From assembly GCA_020746105.1 (NCBI GenBank), contig CM036632.1, positions 3,100,001 to 3,164,000 on the forward strand: DNA of 64,000 bases. Direction: 5' to 3'. The stretch is from Trogon surrucura. Taxonomy: Eukaryota > Chordata > Aves > Trogoniformes > Trogonidae. Numbering within the stretch: the first letter of the stretch is position 1; every line of letters starts with the position of its first letter. Shown here one piece after another: positions 44,393-55,270 of this stretch. The position numbers were made by a program, and so were the translations under genes. The notes under the pieces are model-generated. The model was not told where the DNA came from, ran no database searches, and worked only from the letters and a program-made list of their open reading frames with translations.

Positions 44393-46954
44393 CGCAGGTC
44401 CTGGCGTGAAAGCCCTGCTGCTGCCAGCCCCCGAGCAGCTGTATAAGCCCTCCCAGGGGAAATCCCAAATCCACACGATGCTGAGCAGGTGGATTTTGTG
44501 CACGTTACCCAGCGGGTGGTGGGACAGGACGCTGCCAGGACGATACACGGGTCTGCCCGCTCCGCCCCAGCTGGGACACATCCTGCCCAGTCTTTGAAAG
44601 GGCTGTAGCTGGGAAGCATCCCTCTGAGAGGTGAAGAAGGGAAAAGGAAACTGCTTTTCCTCTGCCTCGTGCCCTGTTGCAGGGGATAGGAAGTGAGGGG
44701 AAGCAAAGTCACATTGCTGGAAGTTGGTCATTAGTGAGGGGCATCAAGGTGGGGTTAGACCCAGGTACCCGTCTGGTACAGCTGATCCACCCACCAGGAC
44801 GGACTCAAACCCGTTTCCTCCCGCCCCGGCCGCGTGTCTGATTCGGTGCAGCGCAGAAATCTGCCGACACTGGGACTTTCCCTGCTTTGGGGGAAAGTAG
44901 GAGCAAATCCAAAGCCGAGCAAGGCAAGGAGACCCACGTGTGCCTGCGTGGCGACAGCCCCTCAGCCCTGTGCCACAGCGCAGGACCAGACCAGCTGGGC
45001 ACAGGCAGTGACAGCCAAGCCCTCGACGTGCAAACGTTTCTCCTTCTCCTCATCTTTTTCCCTTTGTCCCACCACGGAGCTGCCTGCACGACCCAGCTGC
45101 AGCAAACTCAAAGCCCTGCCTGCATCTGGCAGAGCAGGCAGCGCCCACGGCGAGAGGAAACCCGCAGCTTGCTCTGTTTTGCCGCAGGTGTGTCTCAAAC
45201 TGACAAAAGGTTTTGGGCAACTCGTGCTGGGACGGGCAGGAAAGACGAGGGTGAGGAAATCCCCGGCGGTGTCACGCTCCCTGGCCAACCGATGGCCCAG
45301 CACCTCCAAGCTCGGCTTGCCACGTCCCCGGCGAGCCCGTGGCGCGGCTCTTATCAGTTAAAACAAAGTTGTGCCATTTCCTCCGATGGCAGAACAAACC
45401 GTCCTTCCCCACCATGAGTGGCCAAGCCTGAGGGATGCTACAGAAAAAGAATTCTGCAGCTCCCCCGTTTTGGGAGAAATCGGTCAGGATCTCTAGATTT
45501 TCCTGCAAAGCCCTCACAGGACCCGACCCTCCGGGCTGGAAAATCCTTAGCGAGCTGTGACAACCTCTGCAGCTCAGGCAGAGGCGAGAGATGATTAAGA
45601 CTGGCTGAAATCTCACAGGACTCTGACGTCTGAGAGGCCCCGTGCAAGACAGAGAAACACCCCGGGGCTGCTCCTTGCAACCCGCAACTCCCCTCACCTT
45701 AGCACGGGGCCGAAGGGAGACCAGGGACTGAGCAAGGCCAGGAACCAGGTCACTGCTGCTGGTTTCCAGGCAGCAAAGGTTTGGAAGAGCAGAGGATCAT
45801 TTAGCAGAACGGCAGTGAAGGTTCAGAGCAGAGCCTTCAAATTACACGCTACAGAGCACTTTTCCTGCCTAAAAGGTCTCTGAAATGACTGTGGCGGCTC
45901 TGAAACGAAGCACTCTGTATGCAATTGTTCCCTGGGGCTTGCAGAGGAGACAGAGCCAGGAGAGGAGAGGTGGGTCTGCGGTCCCCGGCACAGGCAGCTC
46001 CTCATCAGAGGAGGATGCTCGCTTCTCCTGGGCTCGGCAGCACAGCTGTGCCGCTTCCCTAAATCTCCCTAGCAGTGTTTCTACCGGTCGCGGTATTTTT
46101 TTTTATATTTTTTTTTTTCTTTTCATTTCTCACTTCCTGTCTTAAACTTCACACAGCTCCCGGCCCCAGGCTGCAGAGCTGCTGCTCAGGGTGTGTGTGT
46201 GGGTGCCCCTAAGCTCCAAGCCCCACGCTGAACACCCCCCCAACATCACCACTGCTCCCACCACCCCTCAAGGCACACCTTGATCCCATGGGTAACGGGG
46301 AGGCGCGCCCAGGGTGAATGTGTCCTCCTCTCCATCTCACTTGACTCCTTCCCATCCTTCTCCACTTCAGCCCTCCCAGCAGCTCAAGGTCCATTTTCAC
46401 CAGTGACAGACACCAGGAGATGCAGTCTCAGCACTGGCTGACCGCGCAGCGCTGGGGCACCGCACGCGGCCAACCTCTGCCTCGCCCCTCTCCCACCGAA
46501 ACGAGGGTCACACGAGCCACCACCGCGCCGCTCGCCCACCTAGAGAACACGAGATGCCACCCTGGGGAAGGGAAAGTCCTGTCAAAGTCTCAGCACCCAG
46601 CAGAAAACCATTTCTGGACCCTCAGGAAGGCTCCAAAGATGTCCACGAGCTGGAGCAGCTGGAGCTGAGCTGGGAGTGCCCTCAGAAGGTGCTGGCACCA
46701 CCAGAGATGCCTTCCCTAGGAGCTCTCTCCCATGCAAAACCCCCACTGTTGTTTTCATTCCTCCAAAACATGACTTTGGGAGGTCACCTGAGGGCAGCCA
46801 AGCCAGGCGTCGCTCACGGCCAGGGGGAAGAGCAGGCAGGAACCGGTGGCCACAAGAGCTTTCGTGAAGCCAAACCCGCTCACATCTAAGGGACGGCATC
46901 ACACCCCGTCAAAGGCGGCGGGCAACGAACTCACACCCCTGCAGCTCCCCGCTC

Positions 46955-46962
46955 TGACGTCA
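46955..46962. promoter_or_regulatory. Palindromic CRE (TGACGTCA)
   Basis: An exact full-length cAMP response element, bound by CREB/ATF dimers. It lies just left of the CpG island. A second CGACGTCA occurs at 46,985-46,992, 30 bp away, so the pair may act together. Confidence 0.6.
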
Positions 46963-46984
46963 ATGAAAACCTCCGGCAGGTCGG

Positions 46985-46992
46985 CGACGTCA
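46985..46992. promoter_or_regulatory. CRE-like site (CGACGTCA)
   Basis: One mismatch from the palindromic CRE, keeping the central GACGTCA. It lies in GGCGACGTCAGCCGCGACG at the left shoulder of the CpG island. Confidence 0.45.
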
Positions 46993-47343
46993 GCCGCGAC
47001 GCTTTGCCACCGGCCCCGAGAGCCCTCGGGATGCCGAGCCCGGGGGCCAGGGGATGAAGGCCGCTCATCATCGCCGTTGGGATCCCTGGCGGTGCAGGCA
47101 CCACGGTGCTCAGGCTGCTGTTCCAGCTGCACGTTTCCAGGGGGTGGCGGGAATGACGGGGACGCACAGGCTGGAATTTAGCTGGAATTTAGCAGCTGCA
47201 GCAGCAGGGTTCGGGGCTGAGGGGGGGTGTCTCCCAACCCACCTTCCTCCGGGGGGGTCTTCAGCTGCACCAATCTCCCCCTCCCCGCATCCCCACGCTG
47301 CGCACACCCGCGGGGGGCCGGGGAGCCCCTCGCTGCCCCCCCG

Positions 47344-47351
47344 TGACGTCA
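47344..47351. promoter_or_regulatory. Palindromic CRE (TGACGTCA)
   Basis: A second exact CRE, in CCGTGACGTCACCGAG inside the left half of the CpG island. CREs close to CpG-island promoters tend to be constitutively unmethylated and CREB-bound, which supports promoter function. Confidence 0.6.
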
Positions 47352-47503
47352 CCGAGCCAGGGCCAGGCTCCCGTTTTGGGGAGGGGAGGTCGAGGCTGGG
47401 GGTGGGGGGGGATAGCGGAGGGAGGGGGGGAGCGGAACCGGCTGCGCTTACGGACGCGAGTGCGGGGCGACGGGAGAGCGGGCGGAACGCGGCGCTGGGC
47501 AGC

Positions 47504-47607
47504 GGGAAGGGAAGGGAAGGGAAGGGAAAGGAAGGGAAGGGAAGGGAAGGGAAGGGAAGGGAAGGGAAGGGAAGGGAAGGGAAGGGAAGGGAAGGGAAAA
47601 GGGGAAT
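47504..47607 (+). repeat. (GGGAA)n pentanucleotide array within the CpG island
   Basis: About twenty almost pure GGGAA units, with one AAAGG variant near 47,527 and a terminal AAAAGGGG, lie in the CpG island. The strand asymmetry (all purines on plus) allows triplex or G-quadruplex formation, and each unit holds a GGAA core that ETS factors can bind. On the predicted minus-strand transcript this would be in the first intron. Confidence 0.9.
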
Positions 47608-47900
47608 GCCGCGGACGCTCCTCCGGCGGCCGCGGGGCCGCAGCCGGGCCCGCCGGGAGCTGCAGCCGCCGTTGCGAAGCCAGCGGGGCGGTAACGCGGG
47701 GCGGCGGGCAAGGTCCCCCCCCTCCCCGCTCCCCGCACGCCCCGCCAGACAACGGCTGTCACATACCCCCTCTTTCCTCCCTCTGCTCCCCGCCCTACCG
47801 GCGCCCGCCGCGGCGGAGCGGAGCGAACCGACACCCCCCCCCCCCCCTCCCCTCCCCGCCCGCCGCTCCTTCCCCCACCGGAGCCGGAGCTTTCCTTACC

Positions 47901-48060
47901 CGGGCGGGCCGTGCCCCCGCTGCAGGGTCGGGGAGGGGGGGGGGAGGTTCTCAGCGGCGGCGCTGGGCGGGGGCGGCCCCGGCGGCCATCCCCGGGCGGC
48001 CGCGCCGCTCTCCCGCGCCCTGCAAGAGCCGCCTCGGCGGTGTCAGCGGGCGGGAGCCCC
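47901..48060 (-). other. Predicted first exon, minus-strand transcript
   Basis: On the minus strand CCGG followed by GTAAGG gives a strong donor whose exon ends at 47,901 or 47,900. The exon start is not visible and the right boundary given is a guess set by the promoter motif cluster at 48.1 kb. The sequence is GC-rich with no convincing initiation codon followed by a known protein, so it would be a 5' UTR. The next exon is not identified; it would lie to the left. Confidence 0.35.
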
Positions 48061-48112
48061 GCGCGGCGCCGGGAGGGAGGGGAGGAAAGTCGGGGGCATG
48101 ACCGAGCGCCGT

Positions 48113-48140
48113 CGGAAGTGCACGCGCGCCCGCCCCTGCC
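48113..48140 (+). promoter_or_regulatory. ETS, NRF1-like and Sp1 motif cluster
   Basis: CGGAAGTG (48,113-48,120, ETS/GABPA) runs directly into TGCACGCGCGC (NRF1-like) and CGCCCCTGCCCG (Sp-like). This compact arrangement is typical of TATA-less, bidirectional vertebrate promoters, and it sits between the two outward-facing donors. Confidence 0.55.
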
Positions 48141-48149
48141 CGCGACGGC

Positions 48150-48293
48150 GGCGACACCTGGCGGCCGCCCCCCGGAACGGCGGGAGACGCTGCACCCCGG
48201 GAACCGGAGGAGGGAGGAGGGGGGGGGGACACACACACGCACCGAGCAGCCGGGGAGCAGCGCGGAGCCGCCCCGGGAAGGACGGCGCCCGGG
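48150..48293 (+). other. Predicted first exon, plus-strand transcript
   Basis: GCCCGGG followed by GTGAGG (GT at 48,294) is a strong donor, so an exon would end at 48,293. The left boundary is a guess placed after the ETS/NRF1-like cluster. No coding sequence is evident within it, so it would be a 5' UTR or a lncRNA exon. Downstream acceptors of fair quality exist at 50,948, 60,451 and 63,086, but none yields a recognisable protein. Confidence 0.35.
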
Positions 48294-50464
48294 GTGAGGG
48301 GGTGGGGGGCGGCGGGGAGCTGGGTCAGGGCTTCCGTCCGGATGTGGATCCGGGTGTGCGTGGATCACGCTCGGCCGGCGTGTGGGGGGGGGGGGCTTGG
48401 ATCCGGATTTAGGTCAGGGTTTGGATGCACATCTGGAGCCGGATTCGCATCTGCATCGCAGCCTTTGCGAAGGAGGTGGCGCGTCCTCCGGCAGCCGCCG
48501 CCTCGCTCGCTGAGCATCTCACAGCAGCCCCAGCATCATCGCGCCTCGGGGTGCTCCCCCTTAGCCTGCCCCGGGGGGTTCGGGGGACCCCCAGGGGACA
48601 GCCGAGGGCCTCAGGAGCCGAAGGGAGGGACAAGATGGCAGCGGTCCCGCTGGCCCAGCGGTGCGGCTGGGGCTGAACGTGCTCCAAGGAGGAGCTGAGG
48701 TCAGGGAGGGGGACGAGTGCAGGAAACATATTAAGCGAGGAAAATTGGCTGCAGCCAGCGCCGCTGCCTAATGCTCGGGATTTTCCTCTCGGTCAGGGAT
48801 CCAGCAGAAGCCCTCGCTGCTCAGCGGGTGGTTTAACCACTTGCGTCTCAGAGGTGCCACCAGCACCCACTCTACACCGAGACTGGGGGGCACCCAGCAC
48901 CCCTCTTTGCTCGCGTCCCCGGTGCTGACACCCGGCTTCAGCCACGGCGACGTGTGCGGGTATTATTAATGGGAAGATTCCGGGCTTTTGCAGCCCGACT
49001 GCTGATTTATAATCCTGTTTTGCTATTAAAATAAAAGCCTCTGTCTTATTCCCAAACGTCAGAGCCAAAGCGAAACTATGAGGAAGTGCCCTGTTCGCAG
49101 AACACGCTGTGAAACGCGCAAAGGAAACGGAGCGAAAACAGGCGTTTTGCACGTTTTTTTAGCTTCGGTTTTAGCTGGGACTTGGACACGCAGAAGGGAA
49201 ATCTTTTCCAGCAGGATGTGCACAGCGGGGGCGGAGGGGAGTTGTGTGTACATCGAGCTGTTGGTGTCCCTCTGGAGCAGGGCCACCTGCTTGCCAAGGC
49301 ACAGCAACCTCTGCGGGTCCCTGCTTTGTCCCTGAGGGGTATCGGGTCCCTTGGGGGTCCCGGGAACGTGGGTTGGAGCAGCTTATCCCCCCCCACGGGG
49401 CCGGCCAGGCGGGGAAGGCGGCTGATGGCAGGAAATACCTGCTGCTCCGGCCGCTTCCCTGGCCAAAGCGAACAAGAGGGAGAGTGTTCGGAGAGCGGCC
49501 GCGGCCGCGTGTGGCAGGAGGAGCCTGCAAGGGACACATGGGCCATTGTTCCTTGGCGGAAATTCGGACGAACCCGTTGTGTGCCGCCCTCCCAGCGCTG
49601 CCAGGGAATGATCTCGGGCTGCGAGCGGGACCCAGGAGCTGCTGAATGGGAATTTGTCAAACCCCACATCTGTCGGTGGAGCCACTGGTGGCGGTGGTGG
49701 GACAGCCCTGGTGGGACAACCTGCTTGAGGGGGCTCTTCTGCTCCTCACAACTGGAGCGTGGCTCATGCCTGAGGACTTTTAGCTTTTCCAGAGCTCTTA
49801 CTGGTTTGTCTCATGGTCCTGCTGTCTGTCTGTCTGTGCTCCCACCAGCGCCCTGTGGCAGCCTCGCCATTACCTGGAAAGACATTTAATACGATCTGGT
49901 TTTGATCCCTGCCTTGTCATTTCTGTAAGCGCTCCCTGGTGTTCTCCTTTCGCTCGTACAGCGCCTTTTCCCACCAACGTTCCCTCAGTTCTTTAAAAAA
50001 GGATGAAAAAGACTTGCAGAATGTGCCCAGCCTTGCAAAACCCTAATTACCCTCCACACGTCCTAACAAACGGGCTTCACTTGGAGCAGCACTGCTGTCA
50101 GCAGGGACGAGTTGCAGGCTCTTCCCTAAGCGGCCGATACCTTCAGTCCTCTCCGCTGCCCTCACAGGGAGAGAAGGCAAAGAGGGGTTTGTCTTTCTGC
50201 TGCCACCCAAGCTCCCAACTGTCTCCACTCTCCTTCCCCCCCTCCCCAGCACCTGCCCCCGCTCCGGATTCCAGATCTCAAGATGTTCTTTTGGGAGGGA
50301 GGCTGCAAAAAGGGGGAGAGAAGAGAATGTGCTGCTCTCCTTCCCGGTCTCGGCGTTTTGCCCTTTCTCAGGAACTGGCCAGATTGTTTCCATTTGGAGA
50401 AGCTGAAGATCCAAGTATTTGTCAATGGCAGGGAGAAGATTTGCTGATCATCACTGCTTTTCCC

Positions 50465-50690
50465 TAGGATAATGTTGAGCGAGGTGCTTGGCGTGTAACC
50501 ATCCTTTTATGGTAAAATTAGGGATAAGCGCTTGGTGGATTTGCATTTGAAGTTGATTGATATGTGGCATTAATGCACGCGTAGATAATTTTGTATTTTG
50601 AGATTGCTGAGCAAGGAATAATTTTTATTTTGGGTCAAAGATAAGGGCGTTGTGTTGAGATGAAATATGCAGGGGTTTTGATCTGTGTCA
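50465..50690. promoter_or_regulatory. AT-richer block, possible enhancer
   Basis: It includes CCTTTTATGGTAAAATTAGG, GGATTTGCATTTGAAGTTGA, GGCATTAATGCACGCG and GGAATAATTTTTATTTTGGG. ATTTGCAT is an exact octamer (POU) site and GCATTAATGC is palindromic. It stands out from GC-rich flanks and lies about 2.4 kb right of the CpG island. Confidence 0.4.
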
Positions 50691-50862
50691 CAGGCGGTGC
50701 ATTTCTCTTTGCTGGGCAAGGTGATGGCAGGTCTGCATTAGCCATTCCTGCCCTTGCTTTTAAGTGCTTTGGGTCTGTGCCCGGTGCAAGGAGTAATCCC
50801 CCGTTGTCACTTCATGCCAGGACATGGTTCCAACTTTCTGAGCCTTGGAGTTTCCCATTATT

Positions 50863-50903
50863 GGGGGGGGAAAAAAAAAAAAAAAAAAAAGGAAGAAGAA
50901 GAA
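50863..50903 (+). repeat. Poly-G/poly-A/(GAA)n compound tract
   Basis: A run of eight G is followed by a long A-run and GGAAGAAGAAGAAACC. Simple repeat. Confidence 0.85.
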
Positions 50904-50948
50904 ACCTCTGTTTTCTCTGTTTTGTTTTATTTATTTATTTTCATGCAG

Positions 50949-51160
50949 ACAGAAGGCTGTGCCACTGAGGAACATCAACTAAATCGAGCAGTGCGGTTTG
51001 ATTCGTACAGGAAAGGTGCGGGCAGAGCATTTGCCAAGCTGGCGATGCCCTTCAAACCAACCTCTGGCAACGTGGACCAAAGCTGTTGGCAGCACCTCAG
51101 CCCTCCCAGCTGCTCAGCACCAGTCCCTGTCCTTGTGCCAGCCCTCACGGCACATCCAGG
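50949..51160 (+). other. Possible exon with open frame after a strong acceptor
   Basis: The acceptor TTATTTATTTATTTTCATGCAG (AG ending 50,948) has a long pyrimidine tract. From 50,949 the frame starting ACA GAA GGC TGT stays open to a TAG at 51,162-51,164. A donor-like CCAGG then GTAGGT (GT at 51,161) overlaps that stop. If spliced, the exon is 212 nt. The encoded residues begin T-E-G-C-A-T-E-E-H-Q and match no protein I know. It could be a lncRNA exon or chance. Confidence 0.2.
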
Positions 51161-51457
51161 GTAGGTCAGTGTGGCCAGTGTCACAGTGGGAGGTGCACGG
51201 GGCTGTTGGGTCCCTCGCATCTCTCCACATCTCCAGGTTGCTGTGTGCTGAATGCAATCAGGCTGGAGCCTGGAGTGGGTCTACCTTAGCCAGGCATCTG
51301 TTCTCTTTGCAGTAAGGACATGGGCTGAACCCCCATAGGATTCTGCAGTGGAGGAGAGAGGCTCCCCAAGGGGCCCCCAAGCCATGAGGTCTGGGGAGGT
51401 GGGGGCTACTTTGCTAAATGCATCAGCACAGGGCACCTCCGGACATGAGAGATCATG

Positions 51458-51504
51458 CATCCATCATCCATCCATCCATCCATCCATCCATCCATCCATC
51501 CATC
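51458..51504 (+). repeat. (ATCC)n tetranucleotide microsatellite
   Basis: About eleven CATC/ATCC units, one of them shortened (CATC at about 51,463). It is probably length-polymorphic. Confidence 0.95.
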
Positions 51505-51775
51505 TCCCAGAGGAGGGTGGCTCCAGGAGGGTGGCTTCCAGCTGGAGCACAGAGGCTGTTTCGGTGGGGGCAGACAGCAGCGGTGATGCCATTCACGGGG
51601 TAAAGGGAGCTCTAATGAGAGAGAAGCACACAGACATTAGGCAGGCAGTGCGATCCTCAGGTGCAGATAACTCAGCAAAAGTGCCGGGCTATTTGCATGC
51701 AGGAGATGGCAAGCAATCGTGTCTCAGAGATATGAAGTGAAGCCCCTGGCATCCCTCCTCCCCCCTTTGGTTGAG

Positions 51776-51895
51776 TCCTGGGGCCACCGCAGCTGGCAGG
51801 GCAGGGGCTGGGGTGGGGGGGGACTCTAGTAAACCCCCTCCTTCTCCACCAAAGGAGGTGGAGGGAGAAAAAAAAGGAAGGGGAAGGAGGAGGGA
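51776..51895 (+). other. G-run and purine-rich stretch
   Basis: GGGGCTGGGGTGGGGGGGGA near 51,803 gives at least three G-runs suited to a G-quadruplex. A purine tract with an A-run follows at 51,855-51,895. No gene is seen. Confidence 0.4.
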
Positions 51896-52230
51896 GCAGA
51901 GCTGAGGAGCAAAATAAGCTGTGCTACAAAACGCCCCAAGCAGTCACTTATGCTTGAGGCCATCCCTGCTGTGTGACCGACAGGCTTTTTCCAGGCCTGG
52001 CAGGAGAAGCCTGGAGGGGTAAGAAAGAGGATGGGGATGCGGGAAGAAGGGAGACAGCCTCGTCCGAGCCATCGTGCATTCGAACCTCAATGGGTTTCAG
52101 AGGCTGCGGCATGTTTTGGGGATGAAAGGTGCCCTGGGGCCCCTCCCAGCAAGCAGCAGCGCTGCGAGTGAGCTGCGGGCATCGCGTTTGTCTGGCTGGC
52201 GACTTCCTTGTTACACTGAAAATGCTATTT

Positions 52231-52310
52231 AAAAAAAAAAAAAAAAAAGGCAAAACCTACAACAACAAAAAATATAGCACCAGCCCCCCTCCACCCGCCC
52301 CCCCCCCCAG
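52231..52310 (+). repeat. Poly-A and poly-C tracts
   Basis: An A-run at 52,231-52,248 is followed by A/C-rich sequence and a C-run at about 52,297-52,309. Low-complexity DNA. Confidence 0.85.
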
Positions 52311-53344
52311 TATCCCCCACCACCCAACAACAACCAAGAAAGGCAAGATCTTTCACAAGCCCGGAAGATGTCACCATAGAAACAGAAATCAGACCCACTC
52401 CAAGGATCCTGCCGCCTGGGAAGGCGATAAAATGTTTTCTATCGATTGCTGTCGGGAAAGTCACTGCTGATAAGCCATCCGAGGAGAAACGGAGCAGGGA
52501 CGCTGGGACGTGGGAGCTCTTCAGATGAGCCTCCAGATGGTCCCTCAGCTGCCTGAGCCCAGTGGTCGGGGGCCCAGGGACCCCGGGCTCGCCGAGGGCG
52601 GCTGCTCTGCCCCAGGCTCAGTGCCAGCCTATGGGTGCAGAAGAGGAGGTGTGAGTGTTTCAAGCCTTCGTGCCCTGGCTGTGAGAAGCACGAAGTGGAA
52701 AGCCCGCTGCCTGCTTTCCTGTTCTCTTTCACAGCAGAGCAGCTGTTCCTCGGCAAAAATCCTCCGTGTCGGGGCAGCCAGCGAAGGCAGCTGAGCTTGC
52801 CCTCGGCTCCCGGCGTGGCATCGCTGTGGTTCAGCATCCTCTTGTCTTCCCTTGGTGCCTGCCAGAATTGTGCCCTCACAGGACTCGGGTCCCCTTTTGC
52901 AGGCAGGCGGCTGCTCTGCAGCTGGGAGCATCCCTGCGGCTGCGGCGCCGGCCGGGAGGTGCGAGGTCTTCCCGACGGCTCTTGCCGAGGCACCGCACAG
53001 TGCTGGGGCCTGGCTCGCGCGCCCTTTGAAGAGACACAAAATCCTATTATCTGCTCATTCTTCTCTCAGCGTGAAGCCTCAGAGCATTCAGCAGCAGCCG
53101 AGTGTGGTCTCCTGCCCGCAGCCCCGCGCTGCCTCCCCTCCCACCCAGGCGGGAGGGTCCCTGCATCCCCACGGATGGGCATCACCTTCACATTGCCAGA
53201 GCTCAGGGCTACAGCTCTCTCTGCAACACCATTTGCAGCATCCAGCAGCGGGGTGTAAGGGATGGGTGTGCAGGGACGGGGGGCTGTGGGCTGATCCCAC
53301 CCCCCGCCCTCTCTCCCTGGGGAGCTGAGGCTGCCGCTGCAGCC

Positions 53345-53500
53345 CTCAAAGCTTCATGTCATTAGGGCCGGGAAGGTGATAACCCATCTCACATGCTCCA
53401 TCCCCGCGGCATCTTTGCTGCCAGTAATTGGCAGCAATAAAAGAAGCAGTTAATCCGGCCGGCGTGGGACGCAGGCACATTGTTGTCTGCGGCGAAAAGT
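53345..53500. promoter_or_regulatory. Possible conserved non-coding element
   Basis: It includes CTTCATGTCATTAGGGCC, GGTGATAACCCATCTC, CAGTAATTGGCAGCAATAAA and CAGTTAATCCGGCC, then CACATTGTTGTCTGC (SOX-like ATTGTT). It mixes GATA-, homeodomain-, bicoid- and SOX-type sites in 150 bp without simple repeat. Confidence 0.4.
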
Positions 53501-55169
53501 CACCGTGGCAAGGAGGAGCTGGGGAAGAGTACGCTCCTGGGCACAATTTGCAGCCCTGGAGAACTGGTTGGATGCCACGGGGAGCATTTGCTCGGGATTT
53601 TGTTAATGATGCAGGCGCAGCCTTCCCAGCTTGGCCTGTGCTAAAGCCCTGGCTCAGGCAAGCTGAAGCTGTTTGGCTTGAACTTAGACCAGCTGCTTTC
53701 CACTGGCTGGTGGATTTTTGTCTTGTTACTGGGTGCCTCCGCGCGGGAGAGGAACAAAGGAGCAGTCAGTGGGCGATTTCACCTTGGGGGGTTGTTTCTG
53801 GAGGAGGAAGGAAGGGTTAAACCGGATCTTGTTACTCAGTTATTTTAGGATGGTAACGCTGAAGGGACCGCAAGAGGATTTCTCTGCACATGGGAAGATG
53901 GAATTTAATCAACACTGACAAGAGCCGTTCACCAAAACAGGCTCATTCGCTAATGAAAGCCAGACCTGGTGACTCTCTGGGGAAGGATGGCTTTGGGAAA
54001 GAGGGGAAGGAGGCACTGGGAAAGCCAGGGCTCCCTCTTCCATGCCTTTCTCATGATTGTCATGAAACCAGGCTGCATTTGGGGTTGATTTTCTCAACAC
54101 AGAAAGGCTTTGGCTTGTTTGCCTGGTAGGTGCAGGGTGCCCAGGACCAGCCCTCGCAGCAGCAAAGCAACAGCCCTGTCCCTGCCCAAGGACCTGGGTC
54201 CATGTCTCCCACCGGGCAGCCACATCGCAGTGTCAGGCAGAGCCCGGGATGTGTGTGATGGCAAAGAAGCCAGCCCCACAGTGCTGTCGTGGGGTACAGA
54301 GGGGCAGGATGGAGATGTGGGGCTTTGCCCTCCGGCTTGGACCACAGCTGGGGTTCCCTGTGCAGTGAAGTCTCATTCTGTCAGCAGAGATGTTTCCATC
54401 CAAGCCATGTAATCTGTGGGGTTTTCTAGCACCTATTTAACTCAAATGTCCACCGAGCTGGTGGGAGAAGAATGTTTTTGTCAGAGTTTTATGTTTTCTC
54501 CCCTATCTTTACAGTTAAAAGCAGAAAATAGCCAAGACATCTCTGAGACCATCCCGTCCTGACAACATAGCACATGGAGAAGAAACCTAATTTCTGTGAT
54601 TGGCAGTTGCTATCTCCTTGTCGCTGTTGGCTCTGTGCCCTGGGTCTGAGCTGAGCTCACTGTCACACGATGCTTGGGGCAGCCCAAAACCCCACAGGCA
54701 CAGCCGGGGACTCGGACATCACCCGAGAGCAACTGGGGCTGCCGGACCAGGATCTGCCTGGGCACACAGGGGACTGTCACCAGGCTGAGCCATGGCCAGT
54801 TGGCAAGTGTGACTTCGCAGCAATGCTGGTACCTGCAGCTGCCTCACAGCTTCCAAAATCACTAGTCTGGGTTTGTTGGACTGTCAGCTTGACTCTGAGA
54901 TTTACAGTTTGACAAAAAGTCCAGCTGTTTACACCCTGTATGTCCCCAGCTTTCTGGAAAGCTATGGAAGTCAGTGAGCCCAGGTGTCATCCTGCTCCTT
55001 CACAGCATCGGTGCAGCGCGGTGACCCGCCCCTGCCCTGGGGAGGGGTTGCCTTCATTCGCTGGCTATTTTTTTTTACCTCCTAAAAGGCAGCATCGAGT
55101 CCCCCAGCCTTTAGTTCGGCCGCGGGGTCCTGGAGCTGGGGGGCTGAGCGGGATGCAACTGGCAAGCAG

Positions 55170-55270
55170 GAAGATTTTGATCCCCTGCCAAGCCCGCGCA
55201 ATCCCATCCAAGTTCACACTGGCAGATAATGAGCTTTAATGAGCAGGCCACACTAATTGGTAAGTGATCC
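55170..55270. promoter_or_regulatory. Enhancer-like block ending in a strong donor match
   Basis: CAGATAATGAGCTTTAATGA and CACACTAATTGGTAAGTGAT form a short TAAT-rich block. The final TTG then GTAAGTG (GT at 55,260) is a near-consensus 5' splice site. No convincing acceptor lies upstream, so the donor may be incidental. Confidence 0.3.

Larger units (their letters stand above)
39460..46900. other. Non-coding interval
   Basis: I see no recognisable gene in this stretch. It is mixed-composition DNA with isolated splice-like signals, for example a strong minus-strand donor match (CCAG then GTGAGTT) near 41,533. Three GGGATAA motifs lie within 40 bp at 42,117-42,153. AT-rich patches occur near 41,250-41,420 and 43,845-44,065. 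ORFs here are short and without domain resemblance. Confidence 0.6.
47040..48700. promoter_or_regulatory. CpG island with probable divergent promoter
   Basis: This is the most CpG-dense segment of the window, peaking between 47,600 and 48,300. It lacks a TATA box but has ETS, NRF1-like, Sp1 and CRE motifs, as broad CpG-island promoters usually do. Consensus donors face outward on both strands: minus GTAAGG starting at 47,899 and plus GTGAGG starting at 48,294. The start region would then lie at about 48,000-48,150. The long frames through it encode Arg/Gly/Pro-rich low-complexity sequence and are not proteins. The genes served on either side are not identifiable in the window. Confidence 0.7.

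Noticed and set aside
47448..48368. 306-codon minus-strand ORF
   Set aside because: Same cause: Pro/Leu/Ser repeats from the complementary (TTCCC)n array and GC-rich low complexity, with no domain.
47054..48412. 452-codon plus-strand ORF
   Set aside because: It translates the (GGGAA)n array into repeated Arg-Glu-Gly-Lys units and the rest is CpG-island Arg/Pro/Gly sequence; high GC removes stop codons.
51458..51504. CRISPR-like direct repeats
   Set aside because: It is a contiguous tetranucleotide microsatellite without spacers; no CRISPR array exists in the window.
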